Shown: positions 24,395 through 33,661, counted from the first letter of the stretch. The stretch is 49,648 nt of DNA from Candidatus Solibacter usitatus (GCA_016213245.1 JACRBC010000104.1:1-49648); one strand, 5' to 3'. Notes: generated by a model not told the origin, from the sequence alone. Translations and numbers: made by a program.

Positions 24395-25593
24395 CGGCAT
24401 GGCCGAAAGTGCCATTGGGTGATGTGCTTGTTCAGAACAAGGAGTACATCGCCGCTCCTGAAGCCCGTATGTACCCTAAGCTCTCCGTCAAGCTGTACGG
24501 TAAAGGCGTTGCACTTGACACCCCGGCAGATGGCACCAACCTCAAGATGCAGAAGCATCAGATAGCCAAGGCGGGACAAGTCATCCTATCCGAGATCTGG
24601 GGAAAGAAAGGGGCCATCGGTTTTGTTCCGCCAGAGGGAGAGGGCGCACTCTGTACGAGCCACTTCTTCCTTTTCGACGTGCGTACCGAACTGATGGACG
24701 CAAGATGGCTACAGGCTGTTTTCACTGCCAACTACCTTGAGAAACAACTTGACTTGGAGGCGAAGGGAACAACCGGGTATGCGGCTGTTCGTCCAGCGCA
24801 CTTGCTAAGAGCGACGATACCGCTGCCGCCGCTAGAGGAGCAACGGCGGATTGTCGAACACTTAGATTGCCTTGCGCTCAAAGTTCGATCCGCAAGCCAA
24901 CTTGCGGCTGATTGTGCTCAACAGGGGGATTTGGTTCTGAGCCGTTGGATCAGCCAATTGCGGTTTGACGAGTGCGATTGGAAACGACTGGCGAGTACTG
25001 CTGTGGATAAACCCGGGGCCGTGCGGAGCGGTCCCTTCGGTAGCCAACTACATCACGAAGAGTTCGTGACAGAGGGAATCACAGCAATAGGGACTCGTGA
25101 CGTGCAAGTGAACCGTCTGATCCTGCAAAGCGGGTGGTACGTGAGACCAGAAAAGTTCGCCCAATTCCGTCGATACGAAGTGTTCCCCGGCGATTTACTT
25201 TGCACTATCGTCGGCGCATCTATTGGACGATTCTGTATCGTGCCAGAGAAGACTCCAACTGCTTTCACAACCAAGCATGTCATGGCGCTGACGTTGCGCA
25301 AGGAAGTTGTAGAGCCAGAGTTCGCTTCTGAATTCCTGAACACTCATCAGCGATGCCGCAGAAGCATTTTCTCGCAATGCGAAGGTTCGGCGCAGCCAAG
25401 CCTCAACGCTCGAAAGGTGCTTGCAATCGAGATACCTCTTCCACCTCTCGACAGGCAACGTGAGATCCTTTGTCAAATCCACAAGCTGAGGGCCGAGTGT
25501 GACCCGCTTGAGACTTTGAGTTCCAGTCGAATGAGGGAACTGGGTGCGCTGATGCCGTCGATCCTCAATCGAGCGTTTTCCGGTCAATTGTGA
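24391..25593 (+). CDS. hsdS: Type I restriction-modification specificity subunit (HsdS)
   Basis: This 400-residue subunit has the duplicated layout of HsdS. Two target-recognition domains (about 1-145 and 190-340) are each followed by a conserved helix region starting at PLPPLEEQRRIVEHL and PLPPLDRQREILCQI. Each domain reads half of a bipartite DNA site; the site itself cannot be predicted. TRD2 contains GPFGSQLHHEEF, a segment common in HsdS. The gene ends the operon. Its full length and intact repeats suggest that the system is functional. Confidence 0.95.
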   Translation: MTAWPKVPLGDVLVQNKEYIAAPEARMYPKLSVKLYGKGVALDTPADGTNLKMQKHQIAKAGQVILSEIWGKKGAIGFVPPEGEGALCTSHFFLFDVRTELMDARWLQAVFTANYLEKQLDLEAKGTTGYAAVRPAHLLRATIPLPPLEEQRRIVEHLDCLALKVRSASQLAADCAQQGDLVLSRWISQLRFDECDWKRLASTAVDKPGAVRSGPFGSQLHHEEFVTEGITAIGTRDVQVNRLILQSGWYVRPEKFAQFRRYEVFPGDLLCTIVGASIGRFCIVPEKTPTAFTTKHVMALTLRKEVVEPEFASEFLNTHQRCRRSIFSQCEGSAQPSLNARKVLAIEIPLPPLDRQREILCQIHKLRAECDPLETLSSSRMRELGALMPSILNRAFSGQL

Positions 25594-25919
25594 ACCATGC
25601 CTGAAGAGAAGCTGCCATACCGAACGTGCGATGTTGCCGCATCCCTGTTCGCCGGGGCGGGGTGTTCTGGCGGTGGGGATGGGTATGAGTCGGAGAGCGT
25701 TTTTCGGAAATGAGGACTCCCCCGGAAAGGTGTACTACAGTCGACCGCCCGTTGATCGGGAGGGAGAACGGGCCACCGTCGAATTGCCGGGAGGTAGTTC
25801 GCGATTTCAACGAGATGGTCCAGTCGGAGTGACCATGGGCTCACGGGATGGGGACGGAGGACAGATGAACCCGCCGCGTGTCTTTTCGCAGTGCCGTCCT
25901 ATGAACGCGCGGCCCGGGG
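25594..25919. other. 326-bp gap at the right border of the R-M island
   Basis: No supported gene lies between hsdS and the galactonate-dehydratase-like gene. Short open frames on both strands show no domain, ribosome site or coding character. No integrase, tRNA fragment or clear direct repeat matching the left border (19858-20105) was seen by eye. The sequence may be a remnant of the junction. Confidence 0.5.
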
Positions 25920-27155
25920 CTACCAGTCGGTGACGGAGCCGTCGTCTTCGTCGTAGGATTCCTGGTTTTTCCAGTCGTGGCCGAGCTTGTCGGCGATGGC
26001 GTGGTCGTCGATTTCGACGCCGAGGCCGGGGGCGGTGGGGAGGTCGAGGTAGCCCTCGCGGATTGTGAAAGGCTGCTTGATGTAACCTTCGCCGAGGGAG
26101 ACCTGCTCCTGGATGAGGAAGTTGGGGATGGAGGCGGCCAATTGGACTCCGGCGGCGAGGGAGATGGGGCCCATGGGGTTGTGGGGGGCGATGGAGGCGT
26201 AGTAGGCCTCGGCCATGGCGGCGATGAAGCGGACCTCGGAGATGCCGCCGGCGTGGCAGAGGTCGGGCTGGAGGATGGTGGCGGCGCGCTTTTCGAGCAC
26301 CTCGCGGAAGCCCCACTTGGTGAAGACGCGCTCGCCGGTGGCGATGGGGAGGTGGGTGGAGCGGGCGATGTCGGCCATGACGTCGTGGTTCTGGGCCTGG
26401 CAGGGTTCCTCAATGAACATGGGGGTATAGGGTTCCAGCGCCTTGATGAGCATTTTGGCGTGGGCGGGACTGACGGCTCCGTGGAAGTCGACGCCAATGT
26501 CTATTTTGTCTCCGACCATACTGCGGAACTCGGCCATTCTTTCGGCGGCGTAGTGGACTTCGGCGGGCGTCTCGACGTACTTGGGGAACTTGCGGTGGCG
26601 CGCCGGTCCGGTTTTGAAGGCGGTGAAGCCCTGCGCCAGCAGCGCCTTGACGCGAACCGGGTCGGAGCTGCCGCCGTGGGCGTACACGCGGATCCTGTTG
26701 CGCGTGGGGCCGCCGAGCAACTCGTAGACGGGCACGCCGAGGGCCTTGCCCTTGATGTCCCACAGCGCCTGGTCGATGCCGGAGAGGGCGGAAGTGAGGA
26801 TGGGGCCGCCGCGGTAGAAGGCATGGCGGTAGATGGCCTGCCAGTGGTGCTGCACGGGGCGAGGGTCCTTGCCGACGAGGTAGGGCGCGATCTCTTCGAT
26901 GGCGGTGCGGATGGTGAGGGCGCGGCCTTCGAGCAGCGGCTCACCGAGGCCGGTGATGCCGGCGTTGGTGTGGATCTTCAGAAACACCCAGCGGGGCTTG
27001 ACGAGGATGGTTTCGAGCCGGGTGATTCTCAGCGGGTCTTTTGCCTTGATGGGTGCGGCGGCTTGAACGGGGGCGGCCTTGAGGGCTTCGGCGGAGAGAG
27101 CGGAGCCGATGAAGGCCCCGATGGCGCCGCGCCGGGAGAAGTTATCTGCGGGCAT
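25920..27155 (-). CDS. Mandelate racemase/enolase-superfamily dehydratase, D-galactonate dehydratase-like, with Tat signal
   Basis: This 411-residue enolase-superfamily enzyme has metal ligands and catalytic residues in the expected order: GVDFHG, MFIEEPCQ, TGERVF, QPDLCHAGGISE and PHNPMGP. The DFHG, GERxFxxWxF and HxPxGPI patterns are those of D-galactonate dehydratases, which make 2-keto-3-deoxygalactonate. The N-terminus (SRRGAIGAFIGSALSAEALKA) looks like a twin-arginine signal, unusual because the family normally works in the cytoplasm. It diverges from a sulfatase gene across a 41-bp gap. Substrate identity is inferred from motifs only. Confidence 0.8.
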   Translation of the reverse strand: MPADNFSRRGAIGAFIGSALSAEALKAAPVQAAAPIKAKDPLRITRLETILVKPRWVFLKIHTNAGITGLGEPLLEGRALTIRTAIEEIAPYLVGKDPRPVQHHWQAIYRHAFYRGGPILTSALSGIDQALWDIKGKALGVPVYELLGGPTRNRIRVYAHGGSSDPVRVKALLAQGFTAFKTGPARHRKFPKYVETPAEVHYAAERMAEFRSMVGDKIDIGVDFHGAVSPAHAKMLIKALEPYTPMFIEEPCQAQNHDVMADIARSTHLPIATGERVFTKWGFREVLEKRAATILQPDLCHAGGISEVRFIAAMAEAYYASIAPHNPMGPISLAAGVQLAASIPNFLIQEQVSLGEGYIKQPFTIREGYLDLPTAPGLGVEIDDHAIADKLGHDWKNQESYDEDDGSVTDW

Positions 27156-27196
27156 GGGCTCATTCTATGACGCGGTGCGGTAGGCTGGTGGGCGCT

Positions 27197-28543
27197 ATGG
27201 AACGCAGAGACTTTCTCAGAGCCGCGGCTGCTGCGCCATTTGTGCGGAGGCTGGAAGGCGCGGCGCGCCGGCCGAACGTGATCCTGGTGGTGGCCGACGA
27301 CCTGGGCTACGGCGACCTGGGGTGCTACGGACAGAAGCGAATCCAGACGCCGCACATCGACCGGCTGGCGGGCGAAGGCATGCGCTTTACGCAGGCCTAC
27401 GCGGGCAGCACGGTGTGCGGGCCGTCGCGTTGCGCGCTGTTCACCGGACTCCATTCCGGTCACGGCCGGATGCGCGGCAACCGCGAGACGTGGCTGAAGC
27501 CGGAGGACTTCACGCTGGGCCAGATGTTCAAGCAAGCCGGCTATCAAACGGGACTTTTCGGCAAGTGGTCGCTGGGGGGCATCGGCACGGACGGGCATCC
27601 GAACAGGAAGGGCTTCGACGAGTTCTTCGGCTACTTCAGCCAGATGCAGGCGCACCTCTATTATCCGCAGATGCTGCTGCACAACCAGCAGGAGGTGAAC
27701 CTGACGGGCAACTGGGGGACGAGCCGCAAGCAGTACGCGCACGACGTGATCACCGAACGCGCGCTGGGGTGGCTGGACAAGGTGCAGGGTCCGTTCTTCA
27801 CGCACATCGCCTGGACCATCCCGCACGCCAACAACGAACTGGGGCGCGATACGGGCAACGGCATGGAGGCGCCGTCGGACGAGCCCTACACATCGCAAGG
27901 GTGGCCGCAGGTGGAGAAGAACTTCGCGGCGATGGTGACGCGCATGGACCGCGACATGGGGCGGTTGATGGAGGTGTTGAAGCGGCGGGGCTTGGACCGC
28001 GACACGCTGGTGTTGTTCACCTCCGACAACGGGCCGCACAACGAGGGCGGGCACAGCTCGGAGTTCTTCCAATCGGGCGGGCCGCTGCGGGGAACCAAGC
28101 GCGACCTCTACGACGGCGGGATCCGCGTGCCGATGATCGCGCGGATGCCGGGGTACGTTCCGGCGGGGCAAGCCAGCGATTTCGTGTGGGCCTTCTGGGA
28201 CATGCTGCCGACGTGCGCGGAGTTGGCGGGGATGAAGGCGCCGGCGGGGCTTGATGGGCAGTCAGTGACGAAGGCGCTGCGTGGGGAGGCGCAGAAGCCG
28301 CACGACTATCTGTATTGGGAGTTCCACGAGCGCGGCTTCGACCAAGGCGTGCGGCACCAGGACTGGAAGGCGGTGCGCAAGGGGTTGAAGGGCAAACTGG
28401 AGCTTTACGACGTCAAGAGCGACATCGGCGAGAAGAACGACATTGCGGCGCGGCACCCGGAGGCCGTTGAGCGCATTGAGCGCTATCTGGCGGGGGCGCG
28501 GAGCGAGTCGGCGGACTACGCCATCAAAGAGGCGTCGAGGTAA
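27197..28543 (+). CDS. Tat-exported sulfatase
   Basis: This 448-residue formylglycine-dependent sulfatase starts MERRDFLRAAAAAPF, a twin-arginine signal. The metal-binding ADDLGYGDLGCYG and the modification motif VCGPSRCALFTG (Cys74 is the residue converted to formylglycine, in C-x-P-S-R) are intact. A second metal site is GLFGKWSLGG and later TSDNGPHNEGGH. It probably removes sulfate from sulfated glycans or sugars in the periplasm. The ATG at 27197 is preferred over the upstream frame because it gives the Tat signal. It belongs to the sulfatase S1 family; the subfamily was not determined. Confidence 0.9.
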   Translation: MERRDFLRAAAAAPFVRRLEGAARRPNVILVVADDLGYGDLGCYGQKRIQTPHIDRLAGEGMRFTQAYAGSTVCGPSRCALFTGLHSGHGRMRGNRETWLKPEDFTLGQMFKQAGYQTGLFGKWSLGGIGTDGHPNRKGFDEFFGYFSQMQAHLYYPQMLLHNQQEVNLTGNWGTSRKQYAHDVITERALGWLDKVQGPFFTHIAWTIPHANNELGRDTGNGMEAPSDEPYTSQGWPQVEKNFAAMVTRMDRDMGRLMEVLKRRGLDRDTLVLFTSDNGPHNEGGHSSEFFQSGGPLRGTKRDLYDGGIRVPMIARMPGYVPAGQASDFVWAFWDMLPTCAELAGMKAPAGLDGQSVTKALRGEAQKPHDYLYWEFHERGFDQGVRHQDWKAVRKGLKGKLELYDVKSDIGEKNDIAARHPEAVERIERYLAGARSESADYAIKEASR

Positions 28544-28668
28544 GGCTGCGTCTAGCTCGACTGGCGGGACCACTCCATCATCTGTGGAGCTTGGCGGCAC
28601 GAAGAGGTACTACAATACTGAGGTTGCCTGAACGAGGCATCTCCGTTGCGAAGTGAAGGAGACGGTAA

Positions 28669-28770
28669 GTGAAACAGCCGATGTGGAAAGCGATTCTCAC
28701 CGATGGTCATTTCTGGCTGCCGGTGATCGTGCTGGCGGCGGGCATCGGCCTGCTGGCGGCGGTGAGATAG
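28669..28770 (+). CDS. 33-residue single-span membrane peptide upstream of a sugar transporter
   Basis: GTG at 28669 follows AAGGAG with seven-base spacing. The frame reads MKQPMWKAILTDGHFWLPV and then a hydrophobic run (IVLAAGIGLLAAVR) before TAG. It ends four bases before the ATG of the GRP/DMT transporter, so the two are surely co-transcribed and probably coupled. Small membrane peptides of the form W-K-x-I-x-T-D-x-H-F-W-x-P-V are familiar to me from this lineage beside transporters. A role as an accessory subunit is inferred. Confidence 0.65.
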   Translation: MKQPMWKAILTDGHFWLPVIVLAAGIGLLAAVR

Positions 28771-28774
28771 GGCG

Positions 28775-30061
28775 ATGGCGGCCAAGAAGGGCCGGTCGAC
28801 GAGATCGCTCCACAGCCTGGGCGTTGCCTGCGGGCTGGCGGCGGGAGCGTGGCTGGGTACGGCCGAGGCGCCGGCCAAGCTGGTGACGGTTGGATTCTCG
28901 CCGTTCATCATCTCGCTGGGCATGGTGGCGGGCGTCTTTGTCGCGCGCTGGACCGTGCCGATGATGTTGAAGGGAACGGGCTACATCCTGGAAGACCTGC
29001 GCGAGAAGAAGCACCTGATCGTGTGGGCGATTCTGGCCGGGATGCTATGGGCGGTAGCGAACACGCTGACGGTGTTCGCGATCAGGAACGTGGGGCTGTC
29101 GATCGCGTTTCCGTTGTGGAACGTCAACAGTCTGGTGGGATTGTTCTGGGGCTGGCTGCTGTTCAATGAGTTGCGGGACGCCGGCGCGAGGCAGTGGGTG
29201 AAAGTGCTGGGCGGCGCCGGGGCGATCGTGGCCGGCGCCTGCGTGCTGGCGCTGGCGACGGCGCACGCTCCAGCGGGCGCGCCGGCGGGCACGGCCGCGC
29301 TGGGGATTCTGGCGGCGCTGGGCGCGGGGCTGATGTGGGGCACGATGTACATCCCGTATCGCAAGGCGTATATCAGCGGGATGAATCCGCTCTCCTTCGT
29401 CACGGTGTTCACCTTCGGCGAGCTAGGCACGGTGTTCGCGCTGGCGGCGGTGCTTGACGGAGGCATGGGGCACGTGATGGCGGAGCTGGACCGGGCGCGA
29501 CCGGTGCTGTTCTGGCTGTTCCTGGGCGGCTTCTGCTGGGTGCTGGGGGACCTGTTCCAGCAATACGCGGCCAAGTACATCGGCATCGGCCGCGGCATTC
29601 CGCTGTCGAACACCAATCAGTTATGGGGGCTGGCCTGGGGAGTTCTGGTGTTCGGCGAACTGGCCGGGCAGACGGGCACGGCACAACTGCTGGTGGTTGC
29701 CGGATCGCTGGTGATGATCGCCGGCGCGGTGTCGATCAGCTTCGCGGAGGCGCCGGAGTCCGAGCAGGCGTCCTGGGGCGCTGCGATGCGGAGAGAGTGC
29801 GAACGCTACGGGCTGGACTATGTCAGAGTGGCCGCGGCGCTGCAGGGCGACGATCTGGCGATGACCGAGAGACACCGCAGGCGCTGGTGGGAGTACCTGG
29901 TTGGAGTGGCCGCGTTGGCGATCTTCGTGTGGCTGGGTCTGGGCGCTGAGCGGGCGCCCATTGCGGCCAACCCGGCGTGGATGGCAGTCCTGAGCCTGGC
30001 CGCACTGGTGTTGCTGGTGCTTTGCGGGCTGCTGCTGTGGCGGCGAACGCGTTTTTCCTAG
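28775..30061 (+). CDS. GRP/DMT-superfamily sugar-type transporter
   Basis: This 428-residue polytopic protein has about ten hydrophobic helices. It contains AGMLWAVANTLTVFAIRNVGLSIAFPLWNVNSLVGLFWGWLLF in the first half and GAGLMWGTMYIPYRKAYISGMNPLSF and GIPLSNTNQLWGLAWGVLVFGEL in the second, which fit glucose/ribose/rhamnose-porter-like DMT proteins. A soluble loop of about 50 residues (MRRECERYGLDYVRVAAALQGDDLAMTERHRRRW) precedes the last two helices. It lies behind the 33-residue peptide and opposite the inositol operon, which hints at sugar or polyol uptake. The substrate is not determined. Confidence 0.75.
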   Translation: MAAKKGRSTRSLHSLGVACGLAAGAWLGTAEAPAKLVTVGFSPFIISLGMVAGVFVARWTVPMMLKGTGYILEDLREKKHLIVWAILAGMLWAVANTLTVFAIRNVGLSIAFPLWNVNSLVGLFWGWLLFNELRDAGARQWVKVLGGAGAIVAGACVLALATAHAPAGAPAGTAALGILAALGAGLMWGTMYIPYRKAYISGMNPLSFVTVFTFGELGTVFALAAVLDGGMGHVMAELDRARPVLFWLFLGGFCWVLGDLFQQYAAKYIGIGRGIPLSNTNQLWGLAWGVLVFGELAGQTGTAQLLVVAGSLVMIAGAVSISFAEAPESEQASWGAAMRRECERYGLDYVRVAAALQGDDLAMTERHRRRWWEYLVGVAALAIFVWLGLGAERAPIAANPAWMAVLSLAALVLLVLCGLLLWRRTRFS

Positions 30062-30132
30062 GTATACGGTTTCGCTCACACGGTCATGTATCCCGCGACC
30101 GGCGCTGCGTTGCAGACGCGGGTGCATGGCGG

Positions 30133-30158
30133 ACCCCCTCCCTGACGGTCGGGGCTCT
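30133..30158 (-). repeat. REP-like element, copy A
   Basis: On the minus strand AGAGCCCCGACCGTCAGGGA followed by GGGGGT matches copy B at the iolC end, with three differences in 26 bases. It lies between the convergent transporter and iolG genes. An outer 7-bp stem (CCCCTCC at 30135-30141, GGAGGGG at 30172-30178) may let this gap act as a weak bidirectional terminator. Confidence 0.6.
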
Positions 30159-30185
30159 ACCTGTCGCGGTCGGAGGGGCAGTGTA

Positions 30186-31217
30186 CTAAGCGTGGACGAG
30201 GGAGGAGATCTCAGCCAGGCGCACGGGCCGGCGCTCATCGTATGACTTGCGGGCCGCCAGGGCCATGACGACGGGGATGCGCCCGTCGATGCCGGTGACC
30301 GGCGTGGGCTTGCCCTCCATCACTGCCTGGACGAAGGCGCGCAACTCGTTGACGAAGCTATCGGTGTAGCGGTCCATGAAGAAGTTCAGCGGCAGGTCCC
30401 GGCGCACCGACTCCGCGGTGCTGACGACGGCCTGGTTGGGGTAGCAGTTGGCGGTCGAGATGGATCCCGCGCTGCCGAGGATCTCCACGCGCTGGTCGTA
30501 GCCGTAGACGGCCTTGCGGCTGTTGTCGATGGTCCCGATGACGCCGTTTTTGAAGCGCAGGGTGATGACGGCGGTATCGACGTCTCCAGCCGCGCCGATC
30601 TCCGGATCCACCATGACGGCGGCGGCGGTGTAGATCTCCTCCACTTCGCCGCCGATGAGGAAGCGGGCCATGTCGAAATCGTGGATGGTCATGTCGAGGA
30701 ACATGCCGCCGGAGACCTTGACGTAGGAGGCGGGCGGCGGGGCGGGATCGCGGCTGACGATGTGCATCAGGTGCGGCGTGCCGATTTCGCCGCTGGCGAC
30801 GGCGACGCGGACGCGGGCGAAGTTGGCGTCGAAACGGCGGTTGAAGCCGATTTGGAGCTGGACGCCCGCCTTTTCGACGGCCGCCAGAGCCTCGTCGATG
30901 CGCTCCAGGCCGTGAGCGACGGGCTTCTCGCAGAAGATATGCTTGCCGGCGCGGGCGGCGTCGACGATCAGGCCGGCGTGGGTATCAGTGGAGGAGCAGA
31001 TGAGGACGGCGTCGATGCCGGGGTCGTCGAAGATCTCAGCCGCGCTGGTGGCGACGTGGGCGATGCCGCAGCGGGCGGCGACGGCGGCGGCGGCCTGGGG
31101 GTTGATATCGGCGATGGAGGCGGGGTTGGCCTCCGGCAGGCGGAATGCGATGGTTTCGGCGTGGACCCTGCCGATGCGTCCGGCGCCGATGATGCCGATG
31201 TTGAGTTTGCTGTTCAT
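30186..31217 (-). CDS. iolG: Inositol 2-dehydrogenase-like oxidoreductase (IolG)
   Basis: This 343-residue Gfo/Idh/MocA enzyme has the NAD motif NIGIIGAGRIGRVHAETI, CEKPVAHGLERIDEAL, and the substrate region GGMFLDMTIHDFDMARFL with the catalytic Asp/His of inositol dehydrogenases. Unlike the exported relative at 16181 it has no signal peptide. It is expected to oxidise myo-inositol (or an isomer) to the inosose, the first step of the pathway. It is the last gene of the minus-strand iol operon, 15 bp after iolE, with GGAAAGG before the ATG. Confidence 0.9.
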   Translation of the reverse strand: MNSKLNIGIIGAGRIGRVHAETIAFRLPEANPASIADINPQAAAAVAARCGIAHVATSAAEIFDDPGIDAVLICSSTDTHAGLIVDAARAGKHIFCEKPVAHGLERIDEALAAVEKAGVQLQIGFNRRFDANFARVRVAVASGEIGTPHLMHIVSRDPAPPPASYVKVSGGMFLDMTIHDFDMARFLIGGEVEEIYTAAAVMVDPEIGAAGDVDTAVITLRFKNGVIGTIDNSRKAVYGYDQRVEILGSAGSISTANCYPNQAVVSTAESVRRDLPLNFFMDRYTDSFVNELRAFVQAVMEGKPTPVTGIDGRIPVVMALAARKSYDERRPVRLAEISSLVHA

Positions 31218-31232
31218 GGCCTTTCCTTCAGA

Positions 31233-32168
31233 TCAGGCAAAGTTGCTTTCAATGGACCGGAGATACTCGCGGTTGCGGCGGGCGCTCTCAGCCGGTGCGC
31301 CCATGCCGGGCAGGACGTCCTGCTCGACCAAGGTGTAGCCGGCGTAGCCGGCTTGCCGGAGCCAGCGCAACACCGCGGGGAAGTCGACGCAGCCCTTGCC
31401 CAACTCGCAGAAGACGCCGTGCCGGAGCGCCTGGAAATAGTGCCACTCCTGGGCGCGGGCGGCCGCGGCAACGCCGGGCTGGCAGTCCTTGAAGTGGACA
31501 TACCAGACACGGTCTCTGAAGCGCTCCAGGGCGGCGACGACATCCGCGCCGGCAGGGTCGCCGGAGCCGTAGACGTAGTGCCCGGTGTCGAAGACCAGTC
31601 CGATGGACTCCGGATCGGTCAATTGGAGGAAGCGGGCGATTTCGTCCGGCGTCTCGACATAGCCGGCGCAGTGGTGGTGGAAGACGGTACGGAGGCCGGT
31701 TTCGGCGAGCACCGTACGGGCGACGAGGTTGGCGCCTTCGGCGAAGATCTGCCACTGGTGGGCGTTGAGGCCCATCAGCGGGGTGACGCGTCCGGCGTGG
31801 AACGTGCGCTCCGGCACGGAGCCATTGTCGTCGGCCAGCACCAGGAAGGGCTTGGGCTCAGTGGCGACCGCAGCCAAAAGACGGGCGGTCTTGAGGGCCG
31901 CGGCGACACCGGGCCTGTGGGCGGCGCGGTCCTTGAGGGCCACGGGAACAAAGGCGCCCAGCATGACGAGGTTGCGGCGCGAGAGTTCGGCGGAGAGCGC
32001 AGGCGGGTCGGTGGGCATGTAGCCCCAGTCGCCCAGTTCGGTGCCGGTGTAGCCGGTGGCGGCCAGCTCGTCGAGCATACGGCCGAAAGCGATCTGCTCG
32101 CCCTGAGCGGATTCGAACTCGAGAGTGCCCCACGAACAGGGGGCGTTGCCGACTCTTAGAAGTGCCAC
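31233..32168 (-). CDS. iolE: Inosose dehydratase (IolE-like TIM barrel)
   Basis: This 311-residue xylose-isomerase-type TIM barrel starts with [14 protein letters not shown], the usual IolE opening. It holds [45 protein letters not shown] and VWYVHFKDC, with metal-binding Glu, Asp and His residues. It converts 2-keto-myo-inositol (inosose) to 3D-trihydroxycyclohexane-1,2-dione. The start is a GTG at 32168, nine bases after GAGG. It lies 12 bp after iolA and 15 bp before iolG in the operon. Confidence 0.9.
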   Translation of the reverse strand: MALLRVGNAPCSWGTLEFESAQGEQIAFGRMLDELAATGYTGTELGDWGYMPTDPPALSAELSRRNLVMLGAFVPVALKDRAAHRPGVAAALKTARLLAAVATEPKPFLVLADDNGSVPERTFHAGRVTPLMGLNAHQWQIFAEGANLVARTVLAETGLRTVFHHHCAGYVETPDEIARFLQLTDPESIGLVFDTGHYVYGSGDPAGADVVAALERFRDRVWYVHFKDCQPGVAAAARAQEWHYFQALRHGVFCELGKGCVDFPAVLRWLRQAGYAGYTLVEQDVLPGMGAPAESARRNREYLRSIESNFA

Positions 32169-32180
32169 TGGAAAGTACCT

Positions 32181-33656
32181 CTAGAACTTTCTGCTCCACT
32201 CTTTCGGCCAGCGTTCGATCACTACCTTCTTGGCGGTGTAGAACTCGACGGCGTCGCGGCCCTGAGCATGGAGCACGCCCAGGAAGCTGCCCTTCCAACC
32301 GCTGAAGGGGAAGTAGGCCATCGGGGCGGCGACTCCAATGTTGACGCCGACATTGCCGGTGGGGATGAGGTTGCGGAACTTGCGGGCGGCGGCGCCGCTG
32401 GAGGTGAAGATGGAGGAGGCGTTGCCGTAAGAGTTGCGCGAGATGATGGCCATGGCCTCATCGATATCGGAGGCGTGGATGAGGCTGAGAACGGGGCCGA
32501 AGATCTCGGTCTCGGTCAGTTCGCTCGAAGCAGGGACTCCGTCTAGGACGGTGGGTCCGACGAAACTACCGTTGCCGAGTCCGGCGGCGGTGGCGCCGCG
32601 GCCGTCCACCTCAGCCGTGGCGCCCTGTGCGGCGCCCGCCGCGATGAGGTCTTCGATGCGCCGGCGGCTCGCCTGTGAAATGACGGGGCCCATCTGGACG
32701 CCCTCGATGAGCCCGTCGCCGATCTTCATGGAAGCGGCCGCGCGGGTGATGGAGTCGCGGAACCACTGCTGGGCGTCGCCGACGGTGACAGCGACCGAGA
32801 CGGCCAGGCAGCGCTGGCCGGCGCAGCCGTAGGCGCTGTCGGCAATGATCTGGGTGGTGGTCTCCGGATCGGCGTCGGGCAGGACGACGACATGATTCTT
32901 GGCCCCGCCCTGGCACTGGACGCGCTTGCCATTGGCGGAGGCGCGGGAGTAGATGTAGCGGGCCACGGGCGTGGAGCCGACAAAGCTGACGGCCTGGACG
33001 GCGGGGTGGTCGAGCAGCGCGTCAACGGCGGTCTTGCCGCCATTGACGACGTTGACGACTCCGGCGGGGAGGCCCGTCTGGCCGAGGAGACCGACGATAC
33101 GGGCCATGGAGAGCGGCACGCGGTCGGAGGGCTTGAGGATGAAGGTGTTGCCGCAGGCGATGGCGTAGGGCAGGAACCAGAGCGGAATCATCGCCGGGAA
33201 ATTGAAGGGCGTGATGGCGGCGACGACCCCGAGCGGCTGGCGGAACATGAGTTCGTCGATGCCGCGGGCGACATCTTCGAGGTTGTAGCCCTGCATGAGG
33301 ATGGGAATGCCGCAGGCGACCTCGACGTTTTCGACGCCGCGGCGCAGCTCGCCACGGGCTTCGGCGAGAGTCTTGCCGTTCTCGGTGGTGATGATGCGGG
33401 CGATCTCCTCGAAGTGATCCTCGAGGAGCTGCTTGAAGCGGAAGAGGTATTGGACGCGCTCGGCCGGGGGCATGGCGCGCCACTCGGGGAAGGCGGCGGA
33501 GGCGGCCTGGACGGCGGCTTCGACGTCGGCGGCATCACCGGCGGGCGAGACGGCGAGCAGGTTGCCGGTGGCGGGGTTGATGACCTCGAGCCCCGCGGCA
33601 GAGTGGGGACGGCGCCAGCCGCCGCCGATGTAGTTGAGGACTTCAGTGGAAGGCAT
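32181..33656 (-). CDS. iolA: Methylmalonate-semialdehyde dehydrogenase (CoA-acylating), IolA-like
   Basis: This 491-residue aldehyde dehydrogenase has the CoA-acylating MMSDH hallmarks: YNLEDVARGIDELMFRQPLG, KPSDRVPLSMARIVGLL, the catalytic Cys283 in YGCAGQRCLAVSVAV, and FPFSGWKGSFLGVLHAQGRDAV near the end. It turns malonate semialdehyde from inositol breakdown (or methylmalonate semialdehyde) into acetyl-CoA or propionyl-CoA. The ATG at 33656 gives the standard N-terminus, follows a TGGAG site, and lies 5 bp after iolD. The upstream in-frame extension overlaps iolD and is rejected. Confidence 0.95.
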   Translation of the reverse strand: MPSTEVLNYIGGGWRRPHSAAGLEVINPATGNLLAVSPAGDAADVEAAVQAASAAFPEWRAMPPAERVQYLFRFKQLLEDHFEEIARIITTENGKTLAEARGELRRGVENVEVACGIPILMQGYNLEDVARGIDELMFRQPLGVVAAITPFNFPAMIPLWFLPYAIACGNTFILKPSDRVPLSMARIVGLLGQTGLPAGVVNVVNGGKTAVDALLDHPAVQAVSFVGSTPVARYIYSRASANGKRVQCQGGAKNHVVVLPDADPETTTQIIADSAYGCAGQRCLAVSVAVTVGDAQQWFRDSITRAAASMKIGDGLIEGVQMGPVISQASRRRIEDLIAAGAAQGATAEVDGRGATAAGLGNGSFVGPTVLDGVPASSELTETEIFGPVLSLIHASDIDEAMAIISRNSYGNASSIFTSSGAAARKFRNLIPTGNVGVNIGVAAPMAYFPFSGWKGSFLGVLHAQGRDAVEFYTAKKVVIERWPKEWSRKF

Positions 33657-33661
33657 GCGGG

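Noticed and set aside
25977..27170. 397-codon plus-strand frame antisense to the dehydratase gene
   Set aside because: It is Gly/Val/Asp-rich composition typical of the antisense frame of a high-GC gene; the minus strand carries the catalytic motifs.
30134..30178. Strong intrinsic terminator between the transporter and iolG
   Set aside because: Only a 7-bp outer stem with a loop of about 30 bases and no T-run; kept as a REP-like repeat with weak terminator potential.
30681..32159. 492-codon plus-strand frame antisense to iolG and iolE
   Set aside because: Same antisense composition bias, and no domain.
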